Shown: piece after piece, positions 8,140 through 15,933 of the stretch
Position numbering within the stretch: position 1 is the stretch's first letter
Layout of the letters: each line of letters begins with the position of its first letter
Assembly: GCA_964244295.1 (NCBI GenBank)
Contig: CAXTIG010000054.1
Location: 1 to 40,491, forward strand
Direction of reading: 5' to 3'
DNA length: 40,491 bases
Origin: JAJAZB01 sp964244295
GTDB lineage: Bacteria > Bacteroidota > Bacteroidia > Cytophagales > Spirosomataceae
Made by a program: the position numbers and the translations under genes
Notes under the pieces: model-generated
What the model saw: only the letters and a program-made list of their open reading frames with translations
Database searches by the model: none
What the model was told of the DNA's origin: nothing

Positions 8140-9214
8140 ATGACGACAGACAAGTTGAAAGACTTGAAGGCCCGGGTAGAGGCCTTGAGGGGGTATCTTT
8201 GACTACGATAGCAAAAAGTACCAAATCAGCCAGTTAGAGCAGAAAACGCTCAACCCCGACTTTTGGGGAGATTCCGACAAAGCCGAAGCCACGATGCGCG
8301 AAATGCGCGGGCTGAAGTTCTGGACCGACGGCTTCGACACCCTCGACCGCATCGTCGGCGACCTCGACACGCTCTGGGAATTTTACGAAGCCGGCGAAGC
8401 CACCGAAACCGAAGTGGACGAGGAGGGCACGAAACTCGAAGCCAAACTCGACGAACTGGAGTTCCGCAAAATGATGTCCGACGAAGGCGACAACCTGCCT
8501 GCCGTGCTCGAAATCAACGCGGGCGCGGGCGGCACCGAGTCGCAGGACTGGGCCTCGATGCTCTACCGGATGTACCTGATGTGGGCCGAGAAAAACGGCT
8601 ACAAAATCAAGGAGGTGGACCGGCAGGACGGCGACGTGGCGGGCATCAAGGCCGCCACGCTCGAAATCGACGGGGAGTACGCCTTCGGCAATCTGAAGGC
8701 GGAAAGCGGCGTCCACCGGCTGGTGCGCATTTCGCCCTTCGATTCCAACGCCCGGCGGCACACCTCGTTTGCTTCGGTGTACGCCTACCCGCTCGTGGAC
8801 GACACCATCGAAATCGAGGTCAATCCCGCCGACATCGACTGGGATACCTTCCGCAGCGGCGGGGCGGGCGGTCAGAACGTCAACAAGGTGGAAACCGCCG
8901 TGCGCCTGCACCACAAGCCGTCGGGCATCGTGATTGCCTGCCAGCAGGAGCGGAGCCAGTTGATGAACAAAGAAGTGGCCCTGCGTCTGCTCAAATCGCG
9001 GTTGTACCAAATCGAGATGGACAAGCGCAACGCCGCCCGCGCCGAGGTGGAAGCGGGCAAGAAGAAAATCGAGTGGGGTTCGCAAATCCGCAGCTACGTG
9101 CTCGATGACCGCCGCGTGAAAGACCACCGCACCGGCCACCAAACCTCGAACACCGATGCCGTGCTGAATGGCGACTTGAACGAGTTTATCAAGGCGTATT
9201 TGATGGAACAGTAA
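8140..9214 (+). CDS. prfB: Peptide chain release factor 2, expressed by programmed +1 frameshifting
   Basis: RF2 recognises UGA and UAA in the ribosomal A site and triggers peptide release. A short zero frame begins at ATG 8140 and runs 20 codons, ending LRGYL then TGA at 8200-8202. The slippery CTT TGA C with the SD-like AGGGGG six bases upstream is the classic autoregulatory +1 site; after skipping T8200 the reading continues GAC TAC to the stop at 9212-9214. The joined product (8140-8199 plus 8201-9214) has 357 residues. The UGA-specificity tripeptide SPF is at 198-200 and the catalytic GGQ at 243-245. An annotation starting at the internal ATG 8294 would miss 51 N-terminal residues. The stop is followed immediately by the inverted repeat at 9215. 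Confidence 0.97.
8188..8203 (+). promoter_or_regulatory. prfB: prfB programmed +1 frameshift site
   Basis: AGG GGG TAT CTT TGA C: an internal SD-like sequence, the slippery CUU codon and a UGA stop followed by C. This is the arrangement known from Escherichia coli and most bacteria. Low RF2 lets the ribosome slip +1 and make more RF2. It is notable in a genome that otherwise shows few SD sequences. Confidence 0.95.
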
Positions 9215-9307
9215 TCTGAACCATGATTCGCCGGATTAGCGGATTAGCATGATAATTTGAAACCGCACATCAAGGCAATCCGCTAATCCGACGAATCATG
9301 GTTCAGA
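9215..9307. repeat. Inverted repeat covering the start of the hydrolase gene
   Basis: Arms of 31 bases (9215-9245 and 9277-9307) match at 30 positions across a 31-base loop. The left arm starts one base after the prfB stop; the right arm contains the ATG (9298-9300) and the first codons of the downstream gene. The arm core is GGATTAGCGGATT. Confidence 0.9.
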
Positions 9308-10107
9308 CCATTTTCAAACACGGCGAACACCTCCACCTCCGCTACCGTACCTACGGCAGCGGCCCGCGCACGCTGCTCGCCTTCCACGGCATGGGGCAGA
9401 GCGGAGCGGCCTTTTCGTCGTTGGGAACGGTGCTCGGCGACACCTTCACCACCTACGCCTTCGATTTATTTTTTCACGGGGAAAGCTCCGGCCTGAGTGA
9501 GCCGCTCAGCAAGCCGTTCTGGGCGGAATTGCTGCGGCGTTTTTTAACCGGAAAAAAAGTGGATCGTTTCTCCGTCGCGGGCTTCAGCCTCGGCGGGCGG
9601 CTGGCGCTGGCTACGCTCGAAACGCTCTACGAGCGCCTCGATGAGGTGATTCTGGTCGCCCCCGACGGCCTGGCCGAAAACCCGTTTTTCACCGCCGCCA
9701 CGCGGGTGCCGGGCACGAAACATTTGTTCCGAAAAGTGATTTACGAACCCGAACACTTCGCCCGGCTCGCCACGGCGGCGCGGCGCTGGCGGCTCGTGCC
9801 CGAGAGCGTGGTGAAGCTGGCCCAGTGGCAACTCTCCTCGCCCCAGCGCCAGCAGCGGGTGTATGAAAGCTGGATGGCGTTCCGAAATCTTCGATTTTCA
9901 GTTAGAAGATTGGCGCGAATTGTGGAGGAACACAAAATCAAGGTGACGGTTTTTGCCGGAAAAAACGACCGCGTGATTCCGCTCCGGCGTATTCTGCCCT
10001 TCGTGCAACAGGTGAAGGGCATTCAGTTTTTTCCCCTCGACCACGGCCACACGTATTTGCTCGAAAGAGTGGCCGACCACTACCGCCAGGCCCGCCGCAG
10101 CACGTAA
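9298..10107 (+). CDS. Alpha/beta hydrolase
   Basis: A 269-residue alpha/beta-hydrolase fold protein. The oxyanion-hole motif HGMGQSG is at 30-36, the nucleophile elbow GFSLGG at 95-100 (Ser97), the acid in GKNDRVI (Asp224) and the catalytic histidine in DHGHTY (residues 249-251). There is no signal peptide, so it is probably cytosolic. The substrate cannot be told. The ATG at 9298 lies in the right arm of an inverted repeat, which could hide the start codon in an mRNA hairpin when transcribed from prfB. Without it the next in-frame starts would remove the first strand. Its 3' end overlaps the convergent TVP38/TMEM64 gene by 28 bases. Confidence 0.85.
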   Translation: MVQTIFKHGEHLHLRYRTYGSGPRTLLAFHGMGQSGAAFSSLGTVLGDTFTTYAFDLFFHGESSGLSEPLSKPFWAELLRRFLTGKKVDRFSVAGFSLGGRLALATLETLYERLDEVILVAPDGLAENPFFTAATRVPGTKHLFRKVIYEPEHFARLATAARRWRLVPESVVKLAQWQLSSPQRQQRVYESWMAFRNLRFSVRRLARIVEEHKIKVTVFAGKNDRVIPLRRILPFVQQVKGIQFFPLDHGHTYLLERVADHYRQARRST

Positions 10108-10748
10108 CCCAGCCCGAGCAACGACACCAGAATCAGCCCCAGCAGAATCCACTGCGATGCATCGGCCTCGTGCGGCGTTTCGAGCAAGCGCCGCAACGTG
10201 CGGGCCTCGGTGCCCGCCCAGACACTCAGCACCGTGCGGGGCAGCATACCGAGCAAGCCGCCCAGCAGCAGGTTTTTTCGGGAAACGTTTACGAAACTAA
10301 ACAGCACGTTGGTCAGCGCGAAGGGCAACACCGGCGAGAGCCGCGCCAGCGCGGTGACGCTGAACTCGCTTTCCCGAACCCGTTCCACGAGTTGGCGGAC
10401 TTTTGGTTTTTGGGAAAGTCGGGCCAACAGCCGCCCGCCGTCGAGCCAGCGGGCGGCTTCGTAGCCCAGCAGCGAAGCCACCGCGTAGGCCAGCACGAGC
10501 GGCGGCACCGCCCGAAAACCCAGAAAAAACCCGGCGATGAGCGCCACCAGCGTGGTGGGCGTGAGGGCGAAGGCCATCGTCGCCACACTCAGGGCGAAAA
10601 CACCCGCCCAGGCCACCGTGGAAAATTGCTGGATTTCCGCCTCGCGCGTCGCCACGCCGTAGCCCAGCGACGAACTCACCAGCAGCGGCAGTACCCCCAG
10701 CAGCAGCGCGTAACCGAGCGAAAAGGCGTTTCTTTGGGAAAATTTCAC
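10080..10748 (-). CDS. TVP38/TMEM64 (VTT/SNARE-associated) family membrane protein
   Basis: A 222-residue inner-membrane protein with about five hydrophobic segments and the VTT-domain pattern: GFFLGFRAVPPLVLAYAVASLLGYEAARWL followed by the re-entrant signature ALARLSPVLPFALTNVLFSF. Proteins of this DedA-related superfamily include lipid scramblases; the specific role is unknown. The start is taken as GTG at 10748 (VKFSQRNAF), since further upstream the frame runs into a repeat and the divergent metB gene. Convergent 28-base overlap with the hydrolase. Confidence 0.75.
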   Translation of the reverse strand: MKFSQRNAFSLGYALLLGVLPLLVSSSLGYGVATREAEIQQFSTVAWAGVFALSVATMAFALTPTTLVALIAGFFLGFRAVPPLVLAYAVASLLGYEAARWLDGGRLLARLSQKPKVRQLVERVRESEFSVTALARLSPVLPFALTNVLFSFVNVSRKNLLLGGLLGMLPRTVLSVWAGTEARTLRRLLETPHEADASQWILLGLILVSLLGLGYVLRRAWR

Positions 10749-10764
10749 GGGGTAAAACTCAACC

Positions 10765-10794
10765 TCAAACTTCAAACCATCAAACTTCAAACCA
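10765..10794. repeat. Perfect tandem duplication in the divergent promoter region of metB
   Basis: TCAAACTTCAAACCA occurs twice in direct succession (10765-10779 and 10780-10794). It resembles one arm of the inverted repeat at 36256-36343 and fills most of the 54 bases between the TVP38-like gene and metB, ending 8 bases before the metB ATG. Confidence 0.8.
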
Positions 10795-10802
10795 ATACCG
10801 GA

Positions 10803-11963
10803 ATGCGTTTCGCCACCAAAGCCATCCACGCGGGCGTCAGCCCCGACCCGACCACCGGGGCCATCATGACGCCCATTTACCAGACCTCGACCTACGTGCA
10901 GGAAGCCCCCGGCAAGCACAAAGGCTACGAATATTCCCGTACCCACAACCCCACCCGCACGGCGTTGCAAAACGCGCTGGCCGCGCTGGAAAACGCGAAA
11001 CACGGCATTTGCTACGCGTCAGGACTGGCCGCCACCGACGCCCTCCTAAAGTTGTTCCAGCCCGGCGACGAAATCGTGGCGACCAACGATTTGTACGGCG
11101 GCACCTACCGGATTTTTACGAAAGTCTTCGAAGGCTTTGGCCTGACCTTCCGCTTCGTGGATTTGAGCGATGCAACGACCTTGGAAACGGTTTTTTCGGA
11201 AAAAACGAAGATGCTCTGGCTCGAAACGCCGACCAACCCGCTCCTTCGCCTCATCGACATCGAAGCCTTCGCCAAAGCAGCGAAAGCGCGGGGCGTTTTA
11301 ACGGTGGTCGACAACACCTTCGCCTCGCCGTACCTCCAAAACCCGCTCGATTTGGGGGCTGACATCGTCCTGCACTCGGTCACGAAGTACCTCGGCGGCC
11401 ACTCCGACACGGTGATGGGCGCGATCATGCTCAACGACGATGCCCTGGCCCAACGGCTGGCTTTTATCCAGAACGCTTGCGGGGCCGTGCCGGGGCCGCA
11501 GGACTGCTTCCTCGTGCTACGCGGATTGAAAACCCTGCACCTCCGAATGCAGCGGCACTGTGAAAACGCCCGCCGCGTGGCGGATTTTCTGCAAAATCAC
11601 CCGAAAGTCGGGAAGGTGTACTACCCCGGTTTGGAAAGCCACCCCGGCCACGACCTGGCGAAACGGCAGATGCGGGATTTCGGCGGAATGCTGTCGTTCG
11701 AGTTGAAGGGCGATGACTACGCCGAGGCCGTGCGGGTGATGTCCAGCTTCCACGTTTTTTCGCTGGGCGAATCCCTCGGCGGGGTCGAATCGCTCTGCAC
11801 CCACCCGGCCAGCATGACCCACGCGAGCATTCCGAAAGAAGAACGGGCCAAATCGGGCCTGAAAGACACGCTCATCCGACTGAGTGTGGGCGTGGAAGAC
11901 GCGGAGGATTTAATCGAAGATTTGCGGCAGGCCATTAGCCCCCAACCCCCGAAGGGGGCTTAA
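10803..11963 (+). CDS. metB: Cystathionine gamma-synthase/lyase family PLP enzyme
   Basis: A 386-residue member of the Cys/Met-metabolism PLP family. It contains YSRTHNPTR (phosphate-binding arm), ASGLAATDA, VVDNTFASPYLQNP and the PLP lysine in HSVTKYLGGHSD (Lys195), with the C-terminal ESLGGVESLCTHPASMTH that binds substrate carboxylate. It either joins cysteine to an activated homoserine or cleaves cystathionine; sequence alone does not separate metB from mccB/metC function. The ATG at 10803 gives the standard N-terminus MRFATKAIHAG. The last residues (SPQPPKGA) are encoded by the left arm of the repeat at 11937-12004, so the natural C-terminus has probably been replaced. Confidence 0.9.
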   Translation: MRFATKAIHAGVSPDPTTGAIMTPIYQTSTYVQEAPGKHKGYEYSRTHNPTRTALQNALAALENAKHGICYASGLAATDALLKLFQPGDEIVATNDLYGGTYRIFTKVFEGFGLTFRFVDLSDATTLETVFSEKTKMLWLETPTNPLLRLIDIEAFAKAAKARGVLTVVDNTFASPYLQNPLDLGADIVLHSVTKYLGGHSDTVMGAIMLNDDALAQRLAFIQNACGAVPGPQDCFLVLRGLKTLHLRMQRHCENARRVADFLQNHPKVGKVYYPGLESHPGHDLAKRQMRDFGGMLSFELKGDDYAEAVRVMSSFHVFSLGESLGGVESLCTHPASMTHASIPKEERAKSGLKDTLIRLSVGVEDAEDLIEDLRQAISPQPPKGA

Positions 11964-12004
11964 AAAAACTAAGACTAAACGCCCCCTTCGGGGGTTGGGG
12001 GGCT
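11937..12004. repeat. Inverted repeat shared by the ends of metB and cdd
   Basis: Arms 11937-11959 and 11981-12004 are identical except for one extra C, and each contains its own small hairpin (CCCCCGAAGGGGG). The element holds both convergent stop codons between or beside its arms and codes for the last 7-9 residues of each protein. It probably also acts as a bidirectional terminator. The same family (AAGCCCCCTTC...) sits inside mfd at 17117-17209. Confidence 0.9.
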
Positions 12005-12481
12005 GAACGAATCAAACTTCACCGGCAGCAGCCCCGCCACCGAGGGCGACACCAGCACCTCGCCCGATTTTTCCCCCAGCATCAGCAGCCGCAACGGTTT
12101 TCCCTGCCGGTTTTCGTACTCCAGCAAGGCCTGCCGACAGGCCCCGCAGGGCGACACGGCGCGGTAGGTTTCGCCCTCACCGGGTCGGGCTACCACCGCC
12201 AGCGCCTCCATCCGTTTGCCGGGATGATTGGCCCCCACCCAGAAAATCAGGGACTGCTCGGCGCAGGACCCCGAGGGAAACGCCGCGTTTTCCTGGTTAC
12301 TGGCCGTCACGACCGTGCCGTCGTCGAGGCGCACCGCCGCGCCGACGTGGAAGTGCGAGTACGGCGCGTAGGCCGTGTGGGTGGCCTGGCGGGCTTCGGC
12401 GAGCAGGTCGCGTTCGGTTTCGGGCAATTCGGCTTCGGTTTCGTAGAGTTCAAGCGGAATTTCGAGGCGTATCGATTTCAT
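11975..12481 (-). CDS. cdd: Cytidine deaminase
   Basis: A 168-residue zinc enzyme that deaminates cytidine and deoxycytidine in pyrimidine salvage. The zinc and catalytic residues are visible: GSCAEQ (Cys73, Glu75) and PCGACRQ (Cys112, Cys115), the all-cysteine zinc set of tetrameric deaminases; SHFHVGAAV at 42-50 contacts the nucleoside. The ATG at 12481 (MKSIRLEIP) is preferred over an upstream in-frame ATG at 12535. It is slightly longer than the usual 130-160 residues, partly because its C-terminus FSPPTPEGGV is encoded by the repeat at 11937-12004. Confidence 0.92.
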   Translation of the reverse strand: MKSIRLEIPLELYETEAELPETERDLLAEARQATHTAYAPYSHFHVGAAVRLDDGTVVTASNQENAAFPSGSCAEQSLIFWVGANHPGKRMEALAVVARPGEGETYRAVSPCGACRQALLEYENRQGKPLRLLMLGEKSGEVLVSPSVAGLLPVKFDSFSPPTPEGGV

Positions 12482-12574
12482 GCGGTAAAAAGAGAACGGG
12501 CGTTCTGAACGACGCGCAGCCCGCGTTTGGTTCAAACCGCCCGTTTCGTCCGTCGGGCAACCTACGAACGTTTG

Positions 12575-15028
12575 TTAAAACTTCAAGCTCATCCCCGCCA
12601 GCACGTTAAATCCCGCCTGCGGGTAGTAGAAATTCTCCGTCACCAATTTTCCACCCGCCGCGTAGCTGTACGTGTAGCCGTTTGATTCGTATTGCTCGCT
12701 GAACACGTTGTTGAGCAGCAGACTCAGCGTGAGGCCCTTCGCGAAGCGGGGTTGGGCGTCGTAAATCAGGCGGATGTCGTTGGTGAAATACGAATCGAGT
12801 TGGCGCGTCGGGTCGGCGGTGTTGTCGAGAAATTGCCGCCCGACGTACTTCGAGAGCAGCGCGATTTCCAGCTTTTTGATGCCGGAGTAGGCCAGTTGCG
12901 AACCGAAAATCGTGTTCGGCGAAAAGGCAATGTCCCCGTTTTTGAATGTTTCGCGGCGCTGTTTGCCCGTGTCGTAATCGTCGTAAAAGACGGTGAAATT
13001 CTGGATTTTATTCTGGCTGAACGTCGCGTTGGCGTTCCATTTCAGCGTGCGCATCGGTTGCCAGCCCAGTTCGAGTTCCAGCCCGGCGCGGTAGCTGCGC
13101 GGCACGTTGGCGCGGATGTAACTGCCCACGTCGTTAACCTGCCCGGTCAGGATGAGCTGGTCGCGGTAGTTCATGAAATACCCGCCCACCTGCGCCGCCA
13201 CTTTGCCACGCTGCAAGCGGTAGCCCGCCTCGTAATCCAGCAGCCGCTCGGCCTGCGGACGACTGGCGGGCGTGCTTTGGGTGTAATCGTCGCGGTTCGG
13301 CTCCCGGTTAGCCACGCTGAACGAGCCGAACACCGACGAGTTTTCGCCCAACACGTAATTCAGGCCGAGTTTTGGGTTAAAAAATCGAAGGTTTGCCGTT
13401 TGCTGGACGTTGTTTTGGGCCTGGTCGAAACCCAGAAATGAGTAGTCCACCGTGCGGACTTGCAGGTCGGCGTAGCCGTTGAAGGCTTCGGTGAACTGGT
13501 AAGTGGCTTTGCCGTAGAGATTGAAATCGGTTTTGCGGGCGTCGTTGTCGTAGTACCGCTGGCGAATGGCCGAGGTGCTGGCATACCGCGCCCAAATGAT
13601 TTCCCCGAAATGCTTGCCCGTGTAGCGGTTCCAGCCCCCGCCCAGGCTGACTTTTAGTTTTTTGTACGAATCGTAATCGAGCGAAAAGACGGTGCCGTAA
13701 AAATCATTGTCGAGCCAGCGGCGGCGAATCAGGTCGGTGGTACGCACCGTATCGCCGCCCAACGCCACGGGCGGCAGGCCGTAGTCGCTCAGGTCATCGC
13801 CCTCCCGGAATTGCTCGTAGTACCCCCGGCCTTTCGTGTAGTGCAGGTTGGCGGTGAGCGTCAGGCCCCGTGAAAGCTGGTGTGAACTGAGGAGTTGGTA
13901 GTTGTCCTGCTGGTAGTTGTCGGTCTGGTTGTCGTAGGTGTACAGGTTGTAGGTGCGGCCGGCGTTCAGCAAGTTATCCGCTGCCGACTGGCTCAGGCCG
14001 TTGCGGTCGATGAAGGCCAGCATTCCCTCGCGGTCGGCCCGGAGGCGGGCTTCGGGGATTCCCTCCCAGGCCTGGTCCGTTTTTTCCTGCCCCGAAAACA
14101 CGTTGAGCCGCAGGAAGGATTTTTTGCCAAAATACCCACCCGACAGGTAAAACGATTTCAAATCCGAACTCGCCCGGTCCACGAACCCGTCGGAACGGAG
14201 CTGGGAAAGCCGCCCGTCCACCGTGAATTTTCCGGCCAGCAGACCCGTGCCGAACAAGACGTTGTTTTTCAACGTGTTGAACGAACCGTAGCTGTGGTTG
14301 GTCTCGGCGTAGGCATCCTTCCGAAATTCGTTCGTCTGCACGTTCACCGTCGCGCCGAAGGCCCCGGCCCCGTTGGTCGAGGTGCCCGCGCCGCGCTGAA
14401 TCTGGATGCTGCTTACCGAGGAGGCGAAATCGGGCATATTCACCCAAAAGGTGCCCTGACTTTCAGCGTCATTGTACGGAATGCCGTTGAGCGTCACGTT
14501 GATGCGCGAGGCATCGGAGCCGCGAATGCGGATGCCGGTGTAGCCCACGCCCGCCCCGGCGTCGGAAGTGCTCACCACCGACGGCTGGAAGTTGAGCAGC
14601 ACCGGCAAGTCCTGCCCCAAATTCTGCTTCCGAATCGTTTCCGCCGAAACGTTGGTGTAGGCCATGCCGGTTTGCTGGGTGGCGCGGGTGGCACTGACCA
14701 CCACCTCGTCGGCCTGGTAGGTGCTGCGTTTCAGCGTCGCATCCACCGTTTCGGCCTGCCGCAGGTCGAGGGCTTGGGACACTGGTTCAAAGCCGACGTA
14801 ACTGATTTTCAATTCGTAAGCTCCGGCGGGTAGGTTGCGTAGCGCGTAAGCACCAGTACTGCCCGAAGTCGTGCCGCGCAAGATTCCCACGAGTTGAATG
14901 CTCGCACCGGGCAGTGGCTGACCACTGTCCGCGTCGGTGACTTTTCCAGTGATAGAAAACTGAGCGAACAACTGAAAACTGAAAACCGTAAACTGAAAAC
15001 TCATTAGTAGAGTCGTGACCTTTTTCAT
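12575..15028 (-). CDS. TonB-dependent receptor, probably for thiamine compounds
   Basis: An 817-residue outer-membrane receptor. Order of parts: signal peptide (about 1-22), a carboxypeptidase-regulatory-like beta domain (ITGKVTDADSGQPLPGASIQLVG through VSYVGFE-type strands, about 25-105), a plug domain (DEVVVSATRATQQ, GYTGIRIRGSDASRINVTLNGIP, about 110-240), then a 22-strand-type barrel ending in aromatic Phe (MSLKF), the usual BAM signal. A TPP riboswitch in its leader implies repression by thiamine pyrophosphate, so the ligand is likely thiamine or a derivative. The signal-peptide core SFQFTVFSFQLFAQF is encoded by a tandem CAGTTTTC-type repeat (14952-15003). Either ATG 15028 (MKKVTTLL) or ATG 15004 can start it. 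Confidence 0.9.
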   Translation of the reverse strand: MKKVTTLLMSFQFTVFSFQLFAQFSITGKVTDADSGQPLPGASIQLVGILRGTTSGSTGAYALRNLPAGAYELKISYVGFEPVSQALDLRQAETVDATLKRSTYQADEVVVSATRATQQTGMAYTNVSAETIRKQNLGQDLPVLLNFQPSVVSTSDAGAGVGYTGIRIRGSDASRINVTLNGIPYNDAESQGTFWVNMPDFASSVSSIQIQRGAGTSTNGAGAFGATVNVQTNEFRKDAYAETNHSYGSFNTLKNNVLFGTGLLAGKFTVDGRLSQLRSDGFVDRASSDLKSFYLSGGYFGKKSFLRLNVFSGQEKTDQAWEGIPEARLRADREGMLAFIDRNGLSQSAADNLLNAGRTYNLYTYDNQTDNYQQDNYQLLSSHQLSRGLTLTANLHYTKGRGYYEQFREGDDLSDYGLPPVALGGDTVRTTDLIRRRWLDNDFYGTVFSLDYDSYKKLKVSLGGGWNRYTGKHFGEIIWARYASTSAIRQRYYDNDARKTDFNLYGKATYQFTEAFNGYADLQVRTVDYSFLGFDQAQNNVQQTANLRFFNPKLGLNYVLGENSSVFGSFSVANREPNRDDYTQSTPASRPQAERLLDYEAGYRLQRGKVAAQVGGYFMNYRDQLILTGQVNDVGSYIRANVPRSYRAGLELELGWQPMRTLKWNANATFSQNKIQNFTVFYDDYDTGKQRRETFKNGDIAFSPNTIFGSQLAYSGIKKLEIALLSKYVGRQFLDNTADPTRQLDSYFTNDIRLIYDAQPRFAKGLTLSLLLNNVFSEQYESNGYTYSYAAGGKLVTENFYYPQAGFNVLAGMSLKF
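14952..15003. repeat. Tandem AACTGAAA repeat encoding the receptor's signal peptide
   Basis: AACTGAAAACTGAAAACCGTAAACTGAAAACT-type units occur three times or more on the plus strand, read on the minus strand as Phe-Gln/Ser/Thr codons of the receptor's signal peptide. No facing arm is seen. Confidence 0.7.
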
Positions 15029-15149
15029 GGATGAAAAGGAAAACGACGAGCAAAGGGGCTGAATCCCGTCTGGGGTTCAACAAAAACTGGATTGAAAGTT
15101 CGGCAGTCTGAGCGGTGAAACGGCGCGCACGTTGGCCCTTCAAGCTGCT

Positions 15150-15228
15150 TCGCGTTCCCTGCGGCGGCATTACCCGTGTACAGGTTCAATGGGTATGATC
15201 TCAGCCCGTTTGGTGGGGCACCCCTTTA
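15150..15228 (-). ncRNA. TPP riboswitch (THI element)
   Basis: Read on the minus strand the conserved blocks are GGGGTGCC, GGGCTGAGAT, CATACCC, TTGAACCTG, GGGTAATGCC and GCAGGGAA in the right order and spacing. This is the thiamine pyrophosphate aptamer. It lies about 120 bases upstream of the TonB receptor ATG, after a TACCTTTG promoter element at 15243-15250. Binding of TPP is expected to lower receptor expression. Confidence 0.95.
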
Positions 15229-15242
15229 TGCGATCAACGGAG

Positions 15243-15250
15243 CAAAGGTA
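15243..15250 (-). promoter_or_regulatory. -7 element driving the TPP-riboswitch leader
   Basis: TACCTTTG on the minus strand fits TAnnTTTG and lies about 15 bases before the aptamer. The region where a -33 box should be is occupied by the GAGGAGT-type tandem repeat at 15256-15285, and no TTG is visible there. Confidence 0.5.
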
Positions 15251-15255
15251 AAGCC

Positions 15256-15285
15256 AGGAGTGAGGAGTGAGGAGCGAGGAGTGAG
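15256..15285. repeat. Degenerate GGAGTGA tandem repeat
   Basis: Four imperfect copies of a 7-base unit (GGAGTGA/GGAGCGA) lie between the NadR-like gene stop and the riboswitch promoter. The related purine-rich text AGGAGCAGGGAG occurs inside mfd at 17825-17853. Confidence 0.7.
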
Positions 15286-15291
15286 AATTTT

Positions 15292-15804
15292 TTACAAAAC
15301 GGCCTTCACGGCTGTCACCGCCCGCTCGAAGCGTTCCTCGAAATTCCCCGAAATCACGACATAGTGGCGGTCTTGGCTTTCCAGTAATTCCTTCAATCGG
15401 TTGAAATGCCATTGCCGACGTTCGGCGAAGAGGCGAATTTCGTCGCTGACGAAAGGCACGTCCATGTCGAGCAGGAGCGTGAGGTCGTAGCGGCGGCTTT
15501 GGGCGAGTTCCACGATAAAATCGGGGCAGGAGCCGAGGTAGAGTTCGGCGTAGGTTTGGGTGACGAGCGCGTCGGTATCGCAAAACAGCAGGTTGTGGCG
15601 GGCGGTTTTGGCGGCTTCGTCTTCGAGAAAAAGTTGTCCGGCGGCAATGTGGACGAGGTCGAGGGCATCGCAATCGTTGCCCCACTTTTCGCAGTACGCC
15701 CGGCCGTATTCTTCGACGTACCTGGTGTCGAAATGCGCGGCGAGTTGTTGGGTCAGTGTGCTTTTGCCGGTGGATTCGGGGCCGGAGAGGACGATTTTTT
15801 TCAT
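15292..15804 (-). CDS. NadR-like ATPase / ribosylnicotinamide kinase domain protein
   Basis: A 170-residue P-loop protein that matches the kinase domain of NadR: Walker A GPESTGKST (8-16), EEYGRAYCEKWG, the Walker B-like CDTDALVTQTYAE and DLTLLLDMDVPFVSDEIR. NadR kinase domains phosphorylate nicotinamide riboside to NMN, trapping the substrate taken in by PnuC. There is no helix-turn-helix or adenylyltransferase domain, so this is a stand-alone kinase. It follows the PnuC gene with a repeat element between. Because a TPP riboswitch lies next downstream, a role with thiamine or another vitamin-like substrate is possible but not shown by sequence. Confidence 0.8.
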   Translation of the reverse strand: MKKIVLSGPESTGKSTLTQQLAAHFDTRYVEEYGRAYCEKWGNDCDALDLVHIAAGQLFLEDEAAKTARHNLLFCDTDALVTQTYAELYLGSCPDFIVELAQSRRYDLTLLLDMDVPFVSDEIRLFAERRQWHFNRLKELLESQDRHYVVISGNFEERFERAVTAVKAVL

Positions 15805-15810
15805 GTTTTA

Positions 15811-15933
15811 TGTCATCCCGAACGTAGTGAGGGACCTCGTTGGACTGCCGGATAATCAGTTGTCAGCGAGCGCTGGGGCGTTGGTCAACTGCTCGATAGT
15901 CCAACGAGGTCCCTCACTGCGTTCGGGATGACA
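15811..15933. repeat. Inverted repeat element, GTCATCCCGA family
   Basis: Arms 15811-15846 and 15898-15933 (36 bases) differ at one position, across a 51-base loop, between PnuC and the NadR-like gene. The right arm contains the PnuC stop codon and its last codons. A relative lies at 40276-40411. Sequences of this type are common in Bacteroidota intergenic regions. Confidence 0.92.

Noticed and set aside
8294..9214. prfB annotated from the internal ATG as a 306-residue protein
   Set aside because: The zero-frame start at 8140 and the frameshift site at 8188-8203 give the full-length RF2; the shorter frame lacks the N-terminal domain.
10170..10802. Upstream extension of metB by over 200 residues
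   Set aside because: It is opposite the TVP38/TMEM64 gene and has a biased Arg/Gln-rich composition; the PLP enzyme family starts at 10803.
15256..15285. Possible short CRISPR-like array of GGAGTGA units
   Set aside because: Units are 7 bases with no spacers, so this is a simple tandem repeat.
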